A stretch of 64,000 nt of DNA. Origin: Simmondsia chinensis (Eukaryota; Streptophyta; Magnoliopsida; Caryophyllales; Simmondsiaceae). Location: positions 7,944,637-8,008,636 of the forward strand of contig JAGTTD010000003.1 in the NCBI GenBank assembly GCA_018398585.1. Direction: 5' to 3'. Below, in pieces: positions 9,541-19,191 of this stretch. The notes beneath the pieces are model-generated. The model made no database searches. It was not told the DNA's origin and worked only from the letters and a program-made list of their open reading frames with translations. Each line of letters starts with the position of its first letter. Positions within the stretch are counted from its first letter, which is position 1. A program made the translations under genes and the position numbers.

Positions 9541-10639
9541 ATTCATTATTCTCTCACTATCTTTTGTCTGTTATATTGGGTTCCAACCAAAACCCATGTG
9601 CACAACACTTCATTTTTTTAACAAAGTGCTCATGACAATTAGGAAAGATAGTTGATACAAAAAAATTAGATAGATGATTTTCTCTAAAATTTAAAAATTA
9701 TGATATATAAGTGAAGTACAACTAATTAGTTCCAAAGACAACATAGTGTAAAAGCAATATGATTATCTAAAAAAATTATGAAAAGAAAATGTCCTGTTTT
9801 AGAGGAATTTATAAAAGAAAAGGGTATTTTAACTTGAGAACTTAAGAATTTCTTATTACCCAAACAAACTCGATGAACTTGATACATGCCCACAATGGGA
9901 TCAGTCCAGTACCGCAATCCAAGCCCAAAATGCTGGTATTGTAAACCATGGTGGCAAAATTTTAGCCTTGCTCTTCAAAGTTACAAATTACTCTTCAAAG
10001 AAGGAAACGACCAATGCGTAAAAGGAACCTCGGTCTGTGGTAGGCCCATGGCCACCAAAACATGAGAGGCCTGTTACAGTCAACACTCCCAACTTTGCAA
10101 AAAAATGAAGACAATGGTTGTTGCAACCGAAGGGGAATTTGGTCCTCTGATCTAGTTTTGATGCTCTTCGTGATTTTTTGTTTCCGTCTCTTTCCCCTCA
10201 ATAAAAATAAAGAAAATTCAGCAATAAAATACTTACTTTCTTCTTCATATAATATTCTTAGCTTTTGCAATTAACTTAGCAATTTTCATGCATTTTTATT
10301 GAATTTCAAATACAAACCAATAAATTTGGCTCGGATCGTGACCGAGGTGTTCATTCTGTAAGATAAAGGTAGTCGTTGGTCTAACCACCTAGGCCAACAA
10401 CGAACTATAAGATACGATTTTGGAATTAGCTATATAGGTTTCATTCCTTACTTCTTTCTTTGTTTTTCAATTGAATCATGATCAAGTGATAACATCGTAT
10501 GCCCTTCCATCATGGGGTAATAACAGTGTCATCATTAACTGTTCCCATTACCACCACACTACATCATTGGTAATCTGAAACACAAGAACAAATATATCCG
10601 AATCTCATGCCCTCACGTTTCTTTTATTAGATCTCACCG
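9541..10639. other. Non-coding repeat-derived DNA
   Basis: The stretch is shared with 23661-24617, with small indels and one ~90 bp difference near 9890-10030. I see no coding potential and no clear LTR boundary. It probably belongs to the 5' part of the gypsy remnant that follows. Confidence 0.45.
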
Positions 10640-11470
10640 TTTCCTTCAGGTCCTTTGAGGCGATGTTGAGCACTTTGGATTTAGTAACCAATGATCACAC
10701 TCTATGTTTGAATTGTCAGCGCCACCACCATGTAGTTTTAATTGAACGGTTTCATGGGAAGCACAATTTTCATATTTTGGTTGATTCTGGGGCCACACAT
10801 AATTTCTTAGATGCCAACCTTTTATCTCTGTGGTTAATGTCGGCAAATGTCTAATACGTCATGTTTCCACAATTTCAATTGGCAATTTAACAGTACAACT
10901 CATCACTTTGGCTTGGTATAAATACCGTAAGGAGGACGTGACATGTGCTCTTGGTCTTCCCTTGTAGACCCTATTATCAAAGACACAAAAAGTTCACATC
11001 CTATCTTTATATACCAAGGCCGACCGTATAATAAATTTGGCCCTTGTCCCAATCACATATGTGAGGTATGACCTCATAACATGTCCAAATGTTTAACGAC
11101 TTAGGCTTTATTGCCACATTGTGTGCGTCAATTGAACTTGTATTTTTCTCCTTAAAAGTTAGTGTTGTACTCACTGAGCAAGCATCGATTCTCGAGCAAC
11201 TACTTTTCAACTTTGCACGGCTTTGTGCCAATCTCAATTCCTTACTCCTTCACAGCCCTGGGTATTGACCAATGGATTAATATTCATAACAGAGCCATTA
11301 TGATCAACCAACGATTGTATCCTTATTTTTTCACTCAAAAGAATGTCACTAAATCTAGGGTTAACAAATTCCTTGAAAATCGTACCATCTGCAAGAGAAT
11401 TAGGCCATACGCCTCCCTCATAGTCCCTGTTCATGAGAAGTATACAACATGGTGGTGGTGCATTGATTAC
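10640..11470 (+). pseudogene. Ty3/gypsy remnant A: protease to start of RT
   Basis: An aspartic protease fragment (FHILVDSGATHNFLDANLL, ~10775-10830) is followed by decayed sequence. Then comes the start of the reverse transcriptase (ICKRIRPYASLIVPVHEKYT, then WWCIDY) before the sequence stops abruptly at 11470, where the tandem duplication joint replaces the rest of RT with PR-10 upstream DNA. The same remnant continues uninterrupted in unit 2 (24618 onward). Confidence 0.8.
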
Positions 11471-11555
11471 CCAAATATAATTCTGTCTTTTTTTTTTTTG
11501 TACATTAAAAACGAAAAACTCCAAGCAATACTAAACATGACACTCCATACACTTC

Positions 11556-11563
11556 TATAAATA
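11556..11563 (+). promoter_or_regulatory. TATA box of PR-10 copy B
   Basis: TATAAATA occupies the same position relative to the ATG as in copy A. Only ~85 bp of the original upstream region survives before the duplication joint, so the rest of the native promoter is missing. Confidence 0.7.
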
Positions 11564-11674
11564 CAACCAACCAATTGACCCATTTACACACCAAACAACA
11601 CTCACTGCCCTCTACCTGTAATCCTTTTCTTCTTTAAGATTTTGACATCTTCTTTGGTGATCAAAGGAAATACG

Positions 11675-12685
11675 ATGGTGGTCGCGACATACACCATGGC
11701 AGAGATCACGAGCTCAGTCCCACCAGCAAGACTATTCAAAGCTCTTTGCATTTATAACCACAACCTCTTACCCAAGCGCATGCCCGAGAGCATAAAAAGC
11801 ATTGAGGTTGTTCAAGGGATGCCCATGCTGCTGGTTGCATCAAGAAGCTTAACTTCGCTGACGGTAAATTAATTGTTTATGATATTTTTCATGCTTATTA
11901 TATTAGTACAAAATAGATACTAAAGTATAATAATTATCATTTGGTCTTGATCTATTAACTTATTCTTTCGGAATAGATGTTGGATAAGATACTGTATCAA
12001 AACTTGTTAACTGGAAGGTCACAAGTTCAAATATCAACAATCACATCCTTAATATTAATTTAATTTAAGTACAAAATATGAGGGGCAACTATGCATTATT
12101 GATGCTTTAGGCCCAATGGAAATTTATATTAGGAGACATGCTAGAATATGAAATTAGTACTTAATCTTCACGCTGTAGCTTAAATTCTTGTAATAATTGA
12201 TTCGGAAATACGAGCAAAGGTTTGGAATGATGCAAATAAGATGGAAAATTTTACATGTGAAGACTTCCGTTGATCAAAGATATTTTTCTATCCAAAGATA
12301 TTTTCTTAAAATATTTTTTTCTTTTTTATTTCAATAAAAGTTTTTTAGTCCAATATGGTCTTAAACTTTTAGAATATTTAATTTGACAGGAAGTCCATAC
12401 AAGTACCTAAAGCATAGGATTGATGAGCTCGATGAGAAAAATTTCTACTGTAAGTATATCACCACTGAGGGTGACGTGCTTGGAGACAAGTTGGAGTATG
12501 TTGTCAACGAGTCCAAGTTTGAGCCTAATGGAACAAGTACCCTTTGCAAGATGACTTGCCATTTTCACTTGAAGGCAGGTGCCACAATTGAGGAGGGCCA
12601 GATTAAGATCGGCAAAGAGAAGATCAAGGAGATGTTCGAGAAGATTGAGGGCTACCTCCTTGCCAACCCTCAGGCCTATGCTTAA
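11675..12685 (+). pseudogene. PR-10 / Bet v 1-like pseudogene, copy B
   Basis: Exon 1 (11675-11863) is 189 bp against 190 in copies A and C. A GGGG run in the VVQGD codons has become GGG. The frame shifts after VVQG, and the glycine-rich loop and the rest of the exon become unrelated residues. Exon 2 (12390-12685) is intact on its own ([19 protein letters not shown]... to QAYA) with good splice sites (intron 11864-12389). The TATA box, 5' UTR and 3' UTR are preserved. The defect is therefore a single-base deletion, and an error in the sequence at this homopolymer is possible. The gene also has an altered stretch, LCIYNHNLLPKRMP, in place of [14 protein letters not shown]. Confidence 0.88.
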
Positions 12686-12892
12686 GCATATTAATTTATC
12701 AGATGTCTCCAAAGAGACCTCACGAGCACATTATTATATATGTAATGACTGTGATATGCTTAAGAGCTTGAGTGAGTGTGGTTGCATGTATCCTGTACTA
12801 TTTTTCGTATCCATTTTAAGCTTTATTTTCCGTTCACTGTTTGGTTAGCCTTTACAAAGAGAGCTTATATTATCAAAGTTTGTGTTACTTAG

Positions 12893-12898
12893 AATAAA
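12893..12898 (+). promoter_or_regulatory. Candidate polyadenylation signal, PR-10 copy B
   Basis: AATAAA lies in the conserved 3' flank, matching 4904-4909 of copy A. Confidence 0.45.
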
Positions 12899-13183
12899 AT
12901 GAAGATATATTTGGTTTTAACTCGTTTCTATTATGTTTTAACATGAGTTCTCAAATTTTCTAATGGCAAATATTTGATTCTCGTGTTTACGTGAGTTACC
13001 ATCCAAATTAATTTGCATTAGGTAGGTCTAACTCACTAGACGCACATATTGATATCCTTTTTTTTTTTTTGTATAACCCCAAAGATAAAGCTTATCACTC
13101 GGACTCACACGTGAAACCATTAACATGAGTGACTAGACCTATTCAAGAAAAGTTGTTCCTGCGTGAACTAGAAATTAAGTTTG

Positions 13184-13944
13184 CCTTGCATGACGTGAAG
13201 AAAGATTCTCATGCTTAGTGTCATTTTTTGTTTGTTATTTTTTGTTCTTAGTATAGGTTTTTTTGTGAGTGGTTTTTCATCCTCAATTTCACTCAAATTA
13301 TGGAAAAAAAATCTAAATTATGGTTTCTATTTTATGAAAATAAATACTACAAATTAAAAATAATACAAATAGACCCTTAATATATCTCAATTACATACTT
13401 TAATCTCTTCTAAACTTCAAATAGAATTAAAAAAAAAAAACTTTAAATAGAAGTATTTCATATAAAATTTTATCACATTTTTTCTGTAATCAATAAACAT
13501 GCGGGGAATGTTCAACGAAAAAATAAAATAAAAAAATAAACATGCGGGGAAATAATATTTTAATGAAATTATTTTAGCATTATTTTTATAATACCCCTTT
13601 TTGAAGGTGCTTAATTTTCACAAATCATCGTAACTTTTATAATTTTTAGAATACCACCTATTAAAGGTGTTCAATTTATTTCAATTAATTATCTTAAGTC
13701 AAATAATTAGTAATATTTAATTCAAAAATTTCACAAGTTGTGCACCTAAATTAATAAATGATATAAATTTTGTAATATTTGGAATAAAAATGGCTTATAG
13801 TAACAATTGTTAAAGTGATATAAGCGAAAGTTATTTATCTTTATAGCTCAAGCTTGGATCCATTATTCTCTTTTCTAAATTATTATGTGTGAGGGGTTTT
13901 TTCCCCCAAATCTATATGTTAAGGTAATCTCTAATTTTACATTT
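13184..13944. other. AT-rich flank retained only next to PR-10 copies B and C
   Basis: This non-coding stretch is missing from copy A. It resembles 46283-46820, which is the downstream flank of copy C beyond the inserted LTR element. It is therefore ancestral PR-10 3' flanking DNA that copy A lost. Confidence 0.6.
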
Positions 13945-14357
13945 AGATATGTTATATTTGTTTACTCTAGGGCTAGCTTTATACTTCCATCATGATTGGG
14001 TAACTTTATTATAGCAATTCATTATTCTCATGGAGAAGGATCTACTCGTTGATCCTACCGAGTGTTGTAGTATAGTCGGTGCTTTTCAATACACAACTGT
14101 GACTCGACTTGACATTTGCTATGCTATTATTAGTGTTTCCAAGTTTATACATGCACTCAGCTTCACTATGGTAAAGTGGATACTATGGTACCTTAAGCTA
14201 ACGCTTGTCCGTGGTCTTGCCATTCAACCGTGTCATGCACTACTATCATTGCCTATTAGGAATGGCAATAGGTCATATTTGGGTTGGGTTTTCCTCCATC
14301 ACGATCTAACCCAAAAAAAACATGTCCCAACTTGAATCCTGAAAAGTTTATTTATTC
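13945..14357 (+). pseudogene. Ty1/copia RT/RNase H remnant
   Basis: The frame 14030-14335 reads LLVDPTECCSIVGAFQYTTV then DICYAIISVSKFIHA, the typical segment between copia reverse transcriptase and RNase H. The tail contains GGAATGGCAATAGG and GGGTTGGG motifs like those at 8511-8957. It directly precedes the copia LTR at 14358. Confidence 0.75.
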
Positions 14358-14964
14358 TGTTAGGATTATGTCTCAAATTACTTGTTTTAAGTTTATGAGT
14401 TGCTGAGGGATCACCGATCGATTGGGAGGGAAGCCCAATCGATTGAGTGATTTAAGTCAATTTTCGGGATTTCGGGCCGTAAGAGGGCCGATCGATCAGC
14501 CCGGTTCTGATTGATCGACATCCCGATTGATCGGGTGTTCCTCGATCGATCGGGTCCTCCCAAACCTACGCCTATAAATATGAACGTAGGGTTTACGTCA
14601 CTTATGATCCAATTTAGAGTGAAGCGCCGCCATTGAGAGAGAGAGAGAGGTGATTTTGTAATTCCTCCAATTCAAATATTCAAGTGCTACTAGAGTTAAG
14701 AGAAAGTCATTGTAATTCTGTCATAGATCTCGTTCAGAGGAAGTGTCGTTGTAATTCTTCCGTTCAATATCAATGAAGAATCTCCATCTCCGCTGTGGTT
14801 TTCTCCCCTCTCAACTGTAGAGGGGTTTTCATGTAAATATTATATGTTCGTGTTTGTTCTTTCTTTCTCCATATATTTGTTTACTTCTCGTTTGTGTGAG
14901 TCATATTATTTGAATCGAATCAAGTGTTTAGGGTTTACGCTTCTGCATCAAGATTTTCCTAACA
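14358..14964 (+). mobile_element. Copia 5' LTR (GATCGATC-rich family), unit 2
   Basis: This 607 bp LTR, TGTTAGGATT...TTCCTAACA, is preceded by the same flank (TTTATTTATTC) as the LTR at 5380. The pair are therefore copies made by the tandem duplication. A PBS-like leader follows. Confidence 0.85.
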
Positions 14965-15049
14965 AATTGGTATCATAGTATATCCGTTTGTTCCAGATTT
15001 TATCCGCACAAATTGGTATCAAAGCCCTCTTTATTTCTATTTGATAATA

Positions 15050-15749
15050 TGGCGTCCGCAATTAGATCAGAAGTTGAGAAGTTTGGTAGTCAAGGGAACT
15101 TTAGTTTATGGCAGGTTCGCATTAAAGGCCTTTTGACTCAAAGTGGCTTGAAGAAAGCTTTAGATGGGAAAGAGAAGAAACCAGAGAATTTGATAGAAGT
15201 ACAATGGGAGGAGTTAGATGAGAAGGCACTCACTGCAATTCAGATGTGTCTCACCAATGACGTTTTGACATAAGTTCTGGAAGTGAAGACCATTATGGAG
15301 TTGTGGGAGAAATTGCAGGATATATTTTGTTTCAAGTATGCCTCCAACAAACTCGCAGTTAAACGCCGATTATTCACGTTTCATATGTCAAAAGGTACGT
15401 CACTTAAGAATCACGGCAATGAATTTAATTCAATTATTCAAAGAAAGAGGGCACCAACACGCCGTTACAGGATCCCATTAGAACTCCGAAGTTAAGCGTG
15501 CTTGGGCGAGAGTAGTACCAGGATGGGTGACCTCCTAGGAAGTCCTCACCCTCAGGTTGGGGGTACTGCGAAACAGCGTCTCTTCAGGTTAACACCCTGA
15601 AGGGGGAAGGCTACGTACATCAAGCCCCTCCCCCCCCCCCCCCCCCCCCCCCCCCCCACCCCCCGTGGACCCTGCGTAGGCGGGAGCCCTTGAGGCACTG
15701 GGTATGTTCCTTTTTATTCAAGATTTGAAAGAGCTGGATGATGTTCCTA
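15050..15749 (+). pseudogene. Copia gag fragment, interrupted by a SINE
   Basis: The gag start reads MASAIRSEVEKFGSQGNFSLWQVRIKG. It keeps fewer stops than its unit-1 paralogue, with a stop at 15271. A SINE splits it at 15442-15713. After DLKELDDVPK the sequence jumps into the middle of the LTR at about 15750, at a shared AAGAGAAAG, deleting the protease and the first half of the 3' LTR. Confidence 0.8.
15442..15713 (+). mobile_element. 5S rRNA-headed SINE, copy 1
   Basis: About 272 bp are inserted in copia gag. Residues 15458-15560 match plant 5S rRNA, including the pol III internal control region: AGTTAAGCGTGCTTGGGCG (box A region) and GGATGGGTGACCTCC (box C). The rest is a tail containing GGGGGAAGGCTACGTACAT, a 28-C run, GGACCCTGCGTAGGCGGGAG and GGCACTGGGTATGTTC, ending in T-rich DNA. 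That tail resembles the 3' end of the RTE LINE at 828-2721. TTATTCAA flanks both ends, and the paralogous gag at ~6503-6517 has this site once. 5S genes normally start GGATGCGATC; this copy does not, and no LTR surrounds it, so it is neither a plain 5S gene nor a Cassandra-type TRIM. Confidence 0.85.
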
Positions 15750-16016
15750 AGAGAAAGTGATTATAATTCTTTTATAGATCTCGTTCAGAGGAAGTGTCGT
15801 TGTAATTCTTCCGTTCAATATCAATAAAGAATCTCCATCTCCGCCCGTGGTTTTCTCCCTTCTCAATTGTAGAGGGGTTTCCACGTAAATATTGTGTGTT
15901 CGTGTTTGCTCTTTCTTTCTCCATATATTTGTTTACTTCTCATTTGTGTGAGTCATATTATTTGAATCGAATCAAGTTTTTAGGGTTTATGCTTCCGCAT
16001 CAAGATTTTCCTAACA
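15750..16016 (+). mobile_element. Copia 3' LTR, second half only
   Basis: This piece matches the last ~270 bp of the GATCGATC-rich LTR and ends TTTTCCTAACA. Its left edge is a deletion joint with gag. The usual PBS-like leader follows and is interrupted at 16038 by the CACTA element. Confidence 0.8.
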
Positions 16017-16069
16017 AATTGGTATCATAGTATATCACACTACAACATAAATGGCCTAACCCAACAGTC

Positions 16070-16460
16070 AAAAAGCGTTGCATATTCACTAATAACCGTT
16101 GCATTAGGTCTGAGGCGACAATTGCATGACCGTTGCATTAGGAAGCGTCTTCTATTCTATAGGCAATGCTTTTTCAACAATAGGCAGCAGTTTCAAAATT
16201 TTACCAAATAGGCAACGGTTCTATCAAAGGCAACGGTTTTAGGCAACAGTTCTAGGCAACAATTAGAAAACTATTGTCTATATTTGGTAACACACAAAAA
16301 CTGTTGCCTATATTATGTAACACACAAAAATTGTTGCCTTCAATAAGCAACACATTACAAACTACTGTCTTTCTAAAGTAACGAATTATAAACCGTTGCC
16401 CATAACATACCAACCAATCATTGCCTTTCATGTACAACGAAACCAAAGCATTGCCTATGT
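16070..16460. repeat. CACTA left subterminal repeats
   Basis: Many short copies, in both orientations, resemble GGCAACGGTT / AACCGTTGCC. In CACTA elements such arrays bind the element-encoded protein. The right-end counterpart is at 22240-22500. Confidence 0.75.
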
Positions 16461-17030
16461 CGTATCAAAGATAAGAATGGTTGCATAACAAAAAATCCAA
16501 ACCGCAAATACTACCAATCAAATCTATATGAATTGCACAAACTGTTTTTCACAAATAATCAACACTAGTTGGTAAATGAAAAAATATATGTGTCGTGTTC
16601 CAAAAAGTAACAATTTAGAATTGAAATATGAGCAATAACCATACTTGAATATTCAAAATACAAATGGTCTAGGAGACAAATTTCATATTTAACATCGTTC
16701 TCAAACGCTAAATCTCCTCATCTATTTCTTCATCATCTTCTGCTTCGTCCTCTTCTTTCATAGATTGCATTCCCTACAGTATAACACATGTTTCAGAATA
16801 ATCAGTTTTAAACATGTATTCAAAGGCATAACATAATGCCACAATCAATAATTATCATATACTAGTCACAAGATTCATGATATCACTTAATTTAAAATGC
16901 GTATATATTTAAGTTACATGGAAAGATTTCTATGAGCTCTTTCTAAAAGATGATCAATCTAAATTATTTCAAATTAATAACAGGATGTTAAGTTTTGGAT
17001 TAAAGTCATAGTATTAGGAGAGCAATTGCT
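16461..17030. other. CACTA interior, left part
   Basis: The stretch is AT-rich. The only possible coding trace is the acidic 20-residue minus-strand frame near 16715-16775. It ends with TTGCT, the target site of the nested LTR element. Confidence 0.5.
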
Positions 17031-17762
17031 TGTCATGAATACTATATGTACTCAACTCATTAGTATTAGCTAAGATAGTTAGAATGTATTAGATTGTGTA
17101 AGAAGCCTAAGTACTTGTAATTGTCACCTTGAAAAGAGTGTGAGTTAGTTAGTTAGGTCGGTTAGAGCTTTGTGTTAGATATCTTAGTTAGATACCTCAA
17201 TACTTTAACCACCTCTTGTGATTAGGAAGTAGTATAAGTACATGATCCTACACTTGTAATATGCATTAAAATGATAAGACAAACTCTATTTTTCTCCCTT
17301 AATCCTCTTTACTTCTCCCTCTATTCTCTCCAATTCTCATCTATTTCTCAATTCTTCCTCACCCCAAACTCTAATTCTTTCTAATTCTCTAAGTCATGAT
17401 CCATGATCCAACTTGGGTCATGACAATTGGTATCAGAGCTCGATCTCGAGCACAAATTTTTGTTGATTTGATCTGATTGTTGACTCTTCTGCAGTAGAGT
17501 TGCATTTACTTCTATGTTGCAATCCTTACATTAGCATCAAGCTATATTAAGACAAGTTTTTCTGCAATTTTGGAGCACCTGTCACTGAACAGATCAAGAC
17601 TTGGGCTGGAAGGTTCAGATCTTGCTGCACATATAATGGATTGATCAAATCCTACACTTAGGTGTTCAAGAATTTAACCGAATTGCATAGATCTGGACTC
17701 AAAGGTAGCTGTTGCGACTCTTGTGATTGTCTAGCTGAATTACTTACACAAAATCAAGACAA

Positions 17763-18344
17763 ATGGAAGCCACAACTACACTCTTAGTAAAGATTTTGAA
17801 TGCTCTTTATCCTATTACCAAGGATATCCACTACCAAGTCTTTTATCCCTATAGTTACATTGAACGAATCGAAGTTAATTCAACATCAACCTTGGAGGTT
17901 GAGGCTTATGTAACCTATTCTTTAAGGAAACAAGCTGCGTTGGCATTTATTAAGCTACATGGAAGGTATATCTATGACAAATGTTGTGTTTTAGATATTC
18001 AATTTTTATATCCTTGTAAGGAGATTGAAGAGAAAAAAGAAAATCCTTCTCCAAAACGGCCAATGCATCTTGATATTTCTGTTGAAAAGAATGGAAAAAT
18101 GTGTGCAAAGGTGATTGAGTATTCAGCAATGAATCAGAGTCAAGTCATAGCACTTCAACAAAATACAACATATGGAGCTGTTGATGGCCAGAATCAGAAA
18201 ATTGTAGCAACAAAACATGTTAATGGTGCAGCATTTCGGCTTGAGCTGGATAAAATAAAGCAAATGCAAGTTTCCGAATTAAATTCGAAGTATGCAGCAA
18301 TAACATTGGTACAGCCTAATGCCAACATCATTAGTATTAGTTAA
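17763..18344 (+). CDS. PTB-like RRM protein carried by the short LTR element
   Basis: The 193 aa ORF starts MEATTTLLVKILNALYPITK. Residues ~6-80 look like the second RRM of polypyrimidine-tract-binding proteins: a first strand ILNALYPIT, helix DIHYQVFYPYSYIERI, and a final block LHGRYIYDKCCVLDIQF that closely fits the PTB pattern (L.G..IY..CC.L.I.F). RRMs bind single-stranded RNA. Residues ~90-190 contain no domain I recognise. The ORF is uninterrupted, though it runs ~20 bp into the 3' LTR before its stop. Lying inside LTRs with a target duplication, it is element cargo or an element protein rather than a host gene. It could have been captured from a host PTB transcript or be an old element-specific RNA-binding protein. 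Function is inferred from fold only. Confidence 0.72.
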   Translation: MEATTTLLVKILNALYPITKDIHYQVFYPYSYIERIEVNSTSTLEVEAYVTYSLRKQAALAFIKLHGRYIYDKCCVLDIQFLYPCKEIEEKKENPSPKRPMHLDISVEKNGKMCAKVIEYSAMNQSQVIALQQNTTYGAVDGQNQKIVATKHVNGAAFRLELDKIKQMQVSELNSKYAAITLVQPNANIISIS

Positions 18345-18692
18345 GATAGTTTGAATGTATTAGATTGTGTAAGAAGCCTAAGCACTTGTAGTTGTCACCT
18401 TGAAAAGAGTGTGAGTTAGTTAGGTTGGTTAGACCTTTGTGTTAGATATTTTAGTTTGATACCTCAATGCTTTAACCACCTCTTGTGATTAGGAAGTGGT
18501 ATAATTACATGATCCTACACTTGTAATATGCATTAAAATGATAAGACAAACTTTACTTTTTTCCCTTAATCCTCTCTACTTCTCCCTCTACTCTCGCTAA
18601 TTCTCATTTGTTTCTCAATTCTTTCTCACCCCAAACTCTAATTCTTTCGAGTTCTCTAAGTCATGATCCAAGATCCACATCGAGTCATGACA
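18325..18692 (+). mobile_element. 3' LTR of the RRM element (5' end missing)
   Basis: Similarity with the left LTR begins at CATTAGTATTAG and runs to TCATGACA. The expected start TGTCATGAATAC is replaced by ORF sequence. Confidence 0.8.
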
Positions 18693-19008
18693 TTGCTATA
18701 ATTTCAAACTCTAAACTCTTGTGTATCATTTTCTATGATCTAAGTTATCAATCTCAATTTTTCCCTCATAAGAAAATCAAGACCAAAGAAGCAATTCTCA
18801 CAATTCCAAGCTTCAAACTCTAGAGCTGCAACATATGACCATAAAGACAACAAGTTTAATTAGATAGAGTTTCTATAGAACTTCTACTCCATACATACTA
18901 CCAGAAGTGCTACGGACTAGGCACTAGTCCAGTATCTAGGTATTCTGACAGCAACTAAACTACAAAAAGTAAGAGAAATCATGCAAGCAAATAGTTAGCA
19001 ATGATGTA
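18693..19008. other. CACTA interior, middle part
   Basis: I see no gene. The stretch ends at ATGTA (19004-19008), the target duplication of the next nested element. Confidence 0.5.
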
Positions 19009-19191
19009 TGTTAGCATCGTTACCTAACAACTGGTATCAGAGCCCGAGGTGAAACCTAAATCGGAGAAATAGCTGTTGGAGTGGGAGAACAGGATCGGTG
19101 GCCAGACTTGCTGTTCCGGTGGAGTAGACGTCAGTGGTTGAAGGTGGCGCGTGGGTAGGCGCGCCTGAAAAAGCAAAGTCGGCGGCGGCGT

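Larger units (their letters stand above)
3525..11470 (+). repeat. Tandem duplication, unit 1
   Basis: The unit runs from just upstream of PR-10 A through the copia element and the copia/gypsy remnants to position 11470. Unit 2 starts at 11471 with the same sequence that begins unit 1 (CCAAATATAATTCTG). Unit 1 has lost about 780 bp relative to unit 2 (13184-13960), and about 215 bp of the copia scrap (14061-14276). Confidence 0.85.
17031..18692 (+). mobile_element. Short LTR retrotransposon carrying an RRM ORF
   Basis: The LTRs are 17031-17425 (395 bp; TGTCATGA...TCATGACA) and about 18325-18692. The second lacks roughly the first 25 bp. A PBS-like ATTGGTATCAGAGCT follows the first LTR. A 5 bp target duplication TTGCT is present at 17026-17030 and 18693-18697, so both outer edges are genuine. 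The whole element is 1662 bp and has no gag, protease or polymerase. Its only ORF is 17763-18344. It must depend on another element for reverse transcription and integration. Confidence 0.85.

Noticed and set aside
15458..15560. A functional 5S rRNA gene
   Set aside because: The start is not the canonical 5S 5' end, the 3' end is fused to a SINE tail, and the unit has target duplications. It is a SINE head rather than rDNA.
15442..15713. Cassandra-type TRIM (5S sequence within LTRs)
   Set aside because: There is no TG...CA LTR around the 5S part and no second LTR. The two copies have target duplications of different length (8 and 19 bp) and a LINE-like tail.
16252..16446. 64-residue ORF on the minus strand at the CACTA left end
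   Set aside because: The repeated NSFCVL units are translations of the subterminal repeat array.
17763..18344. Host PTB gene
   Set aside because: It sits between LTRs with a PBS and a 5 bp target duplication and has no host-like introns or flanks.
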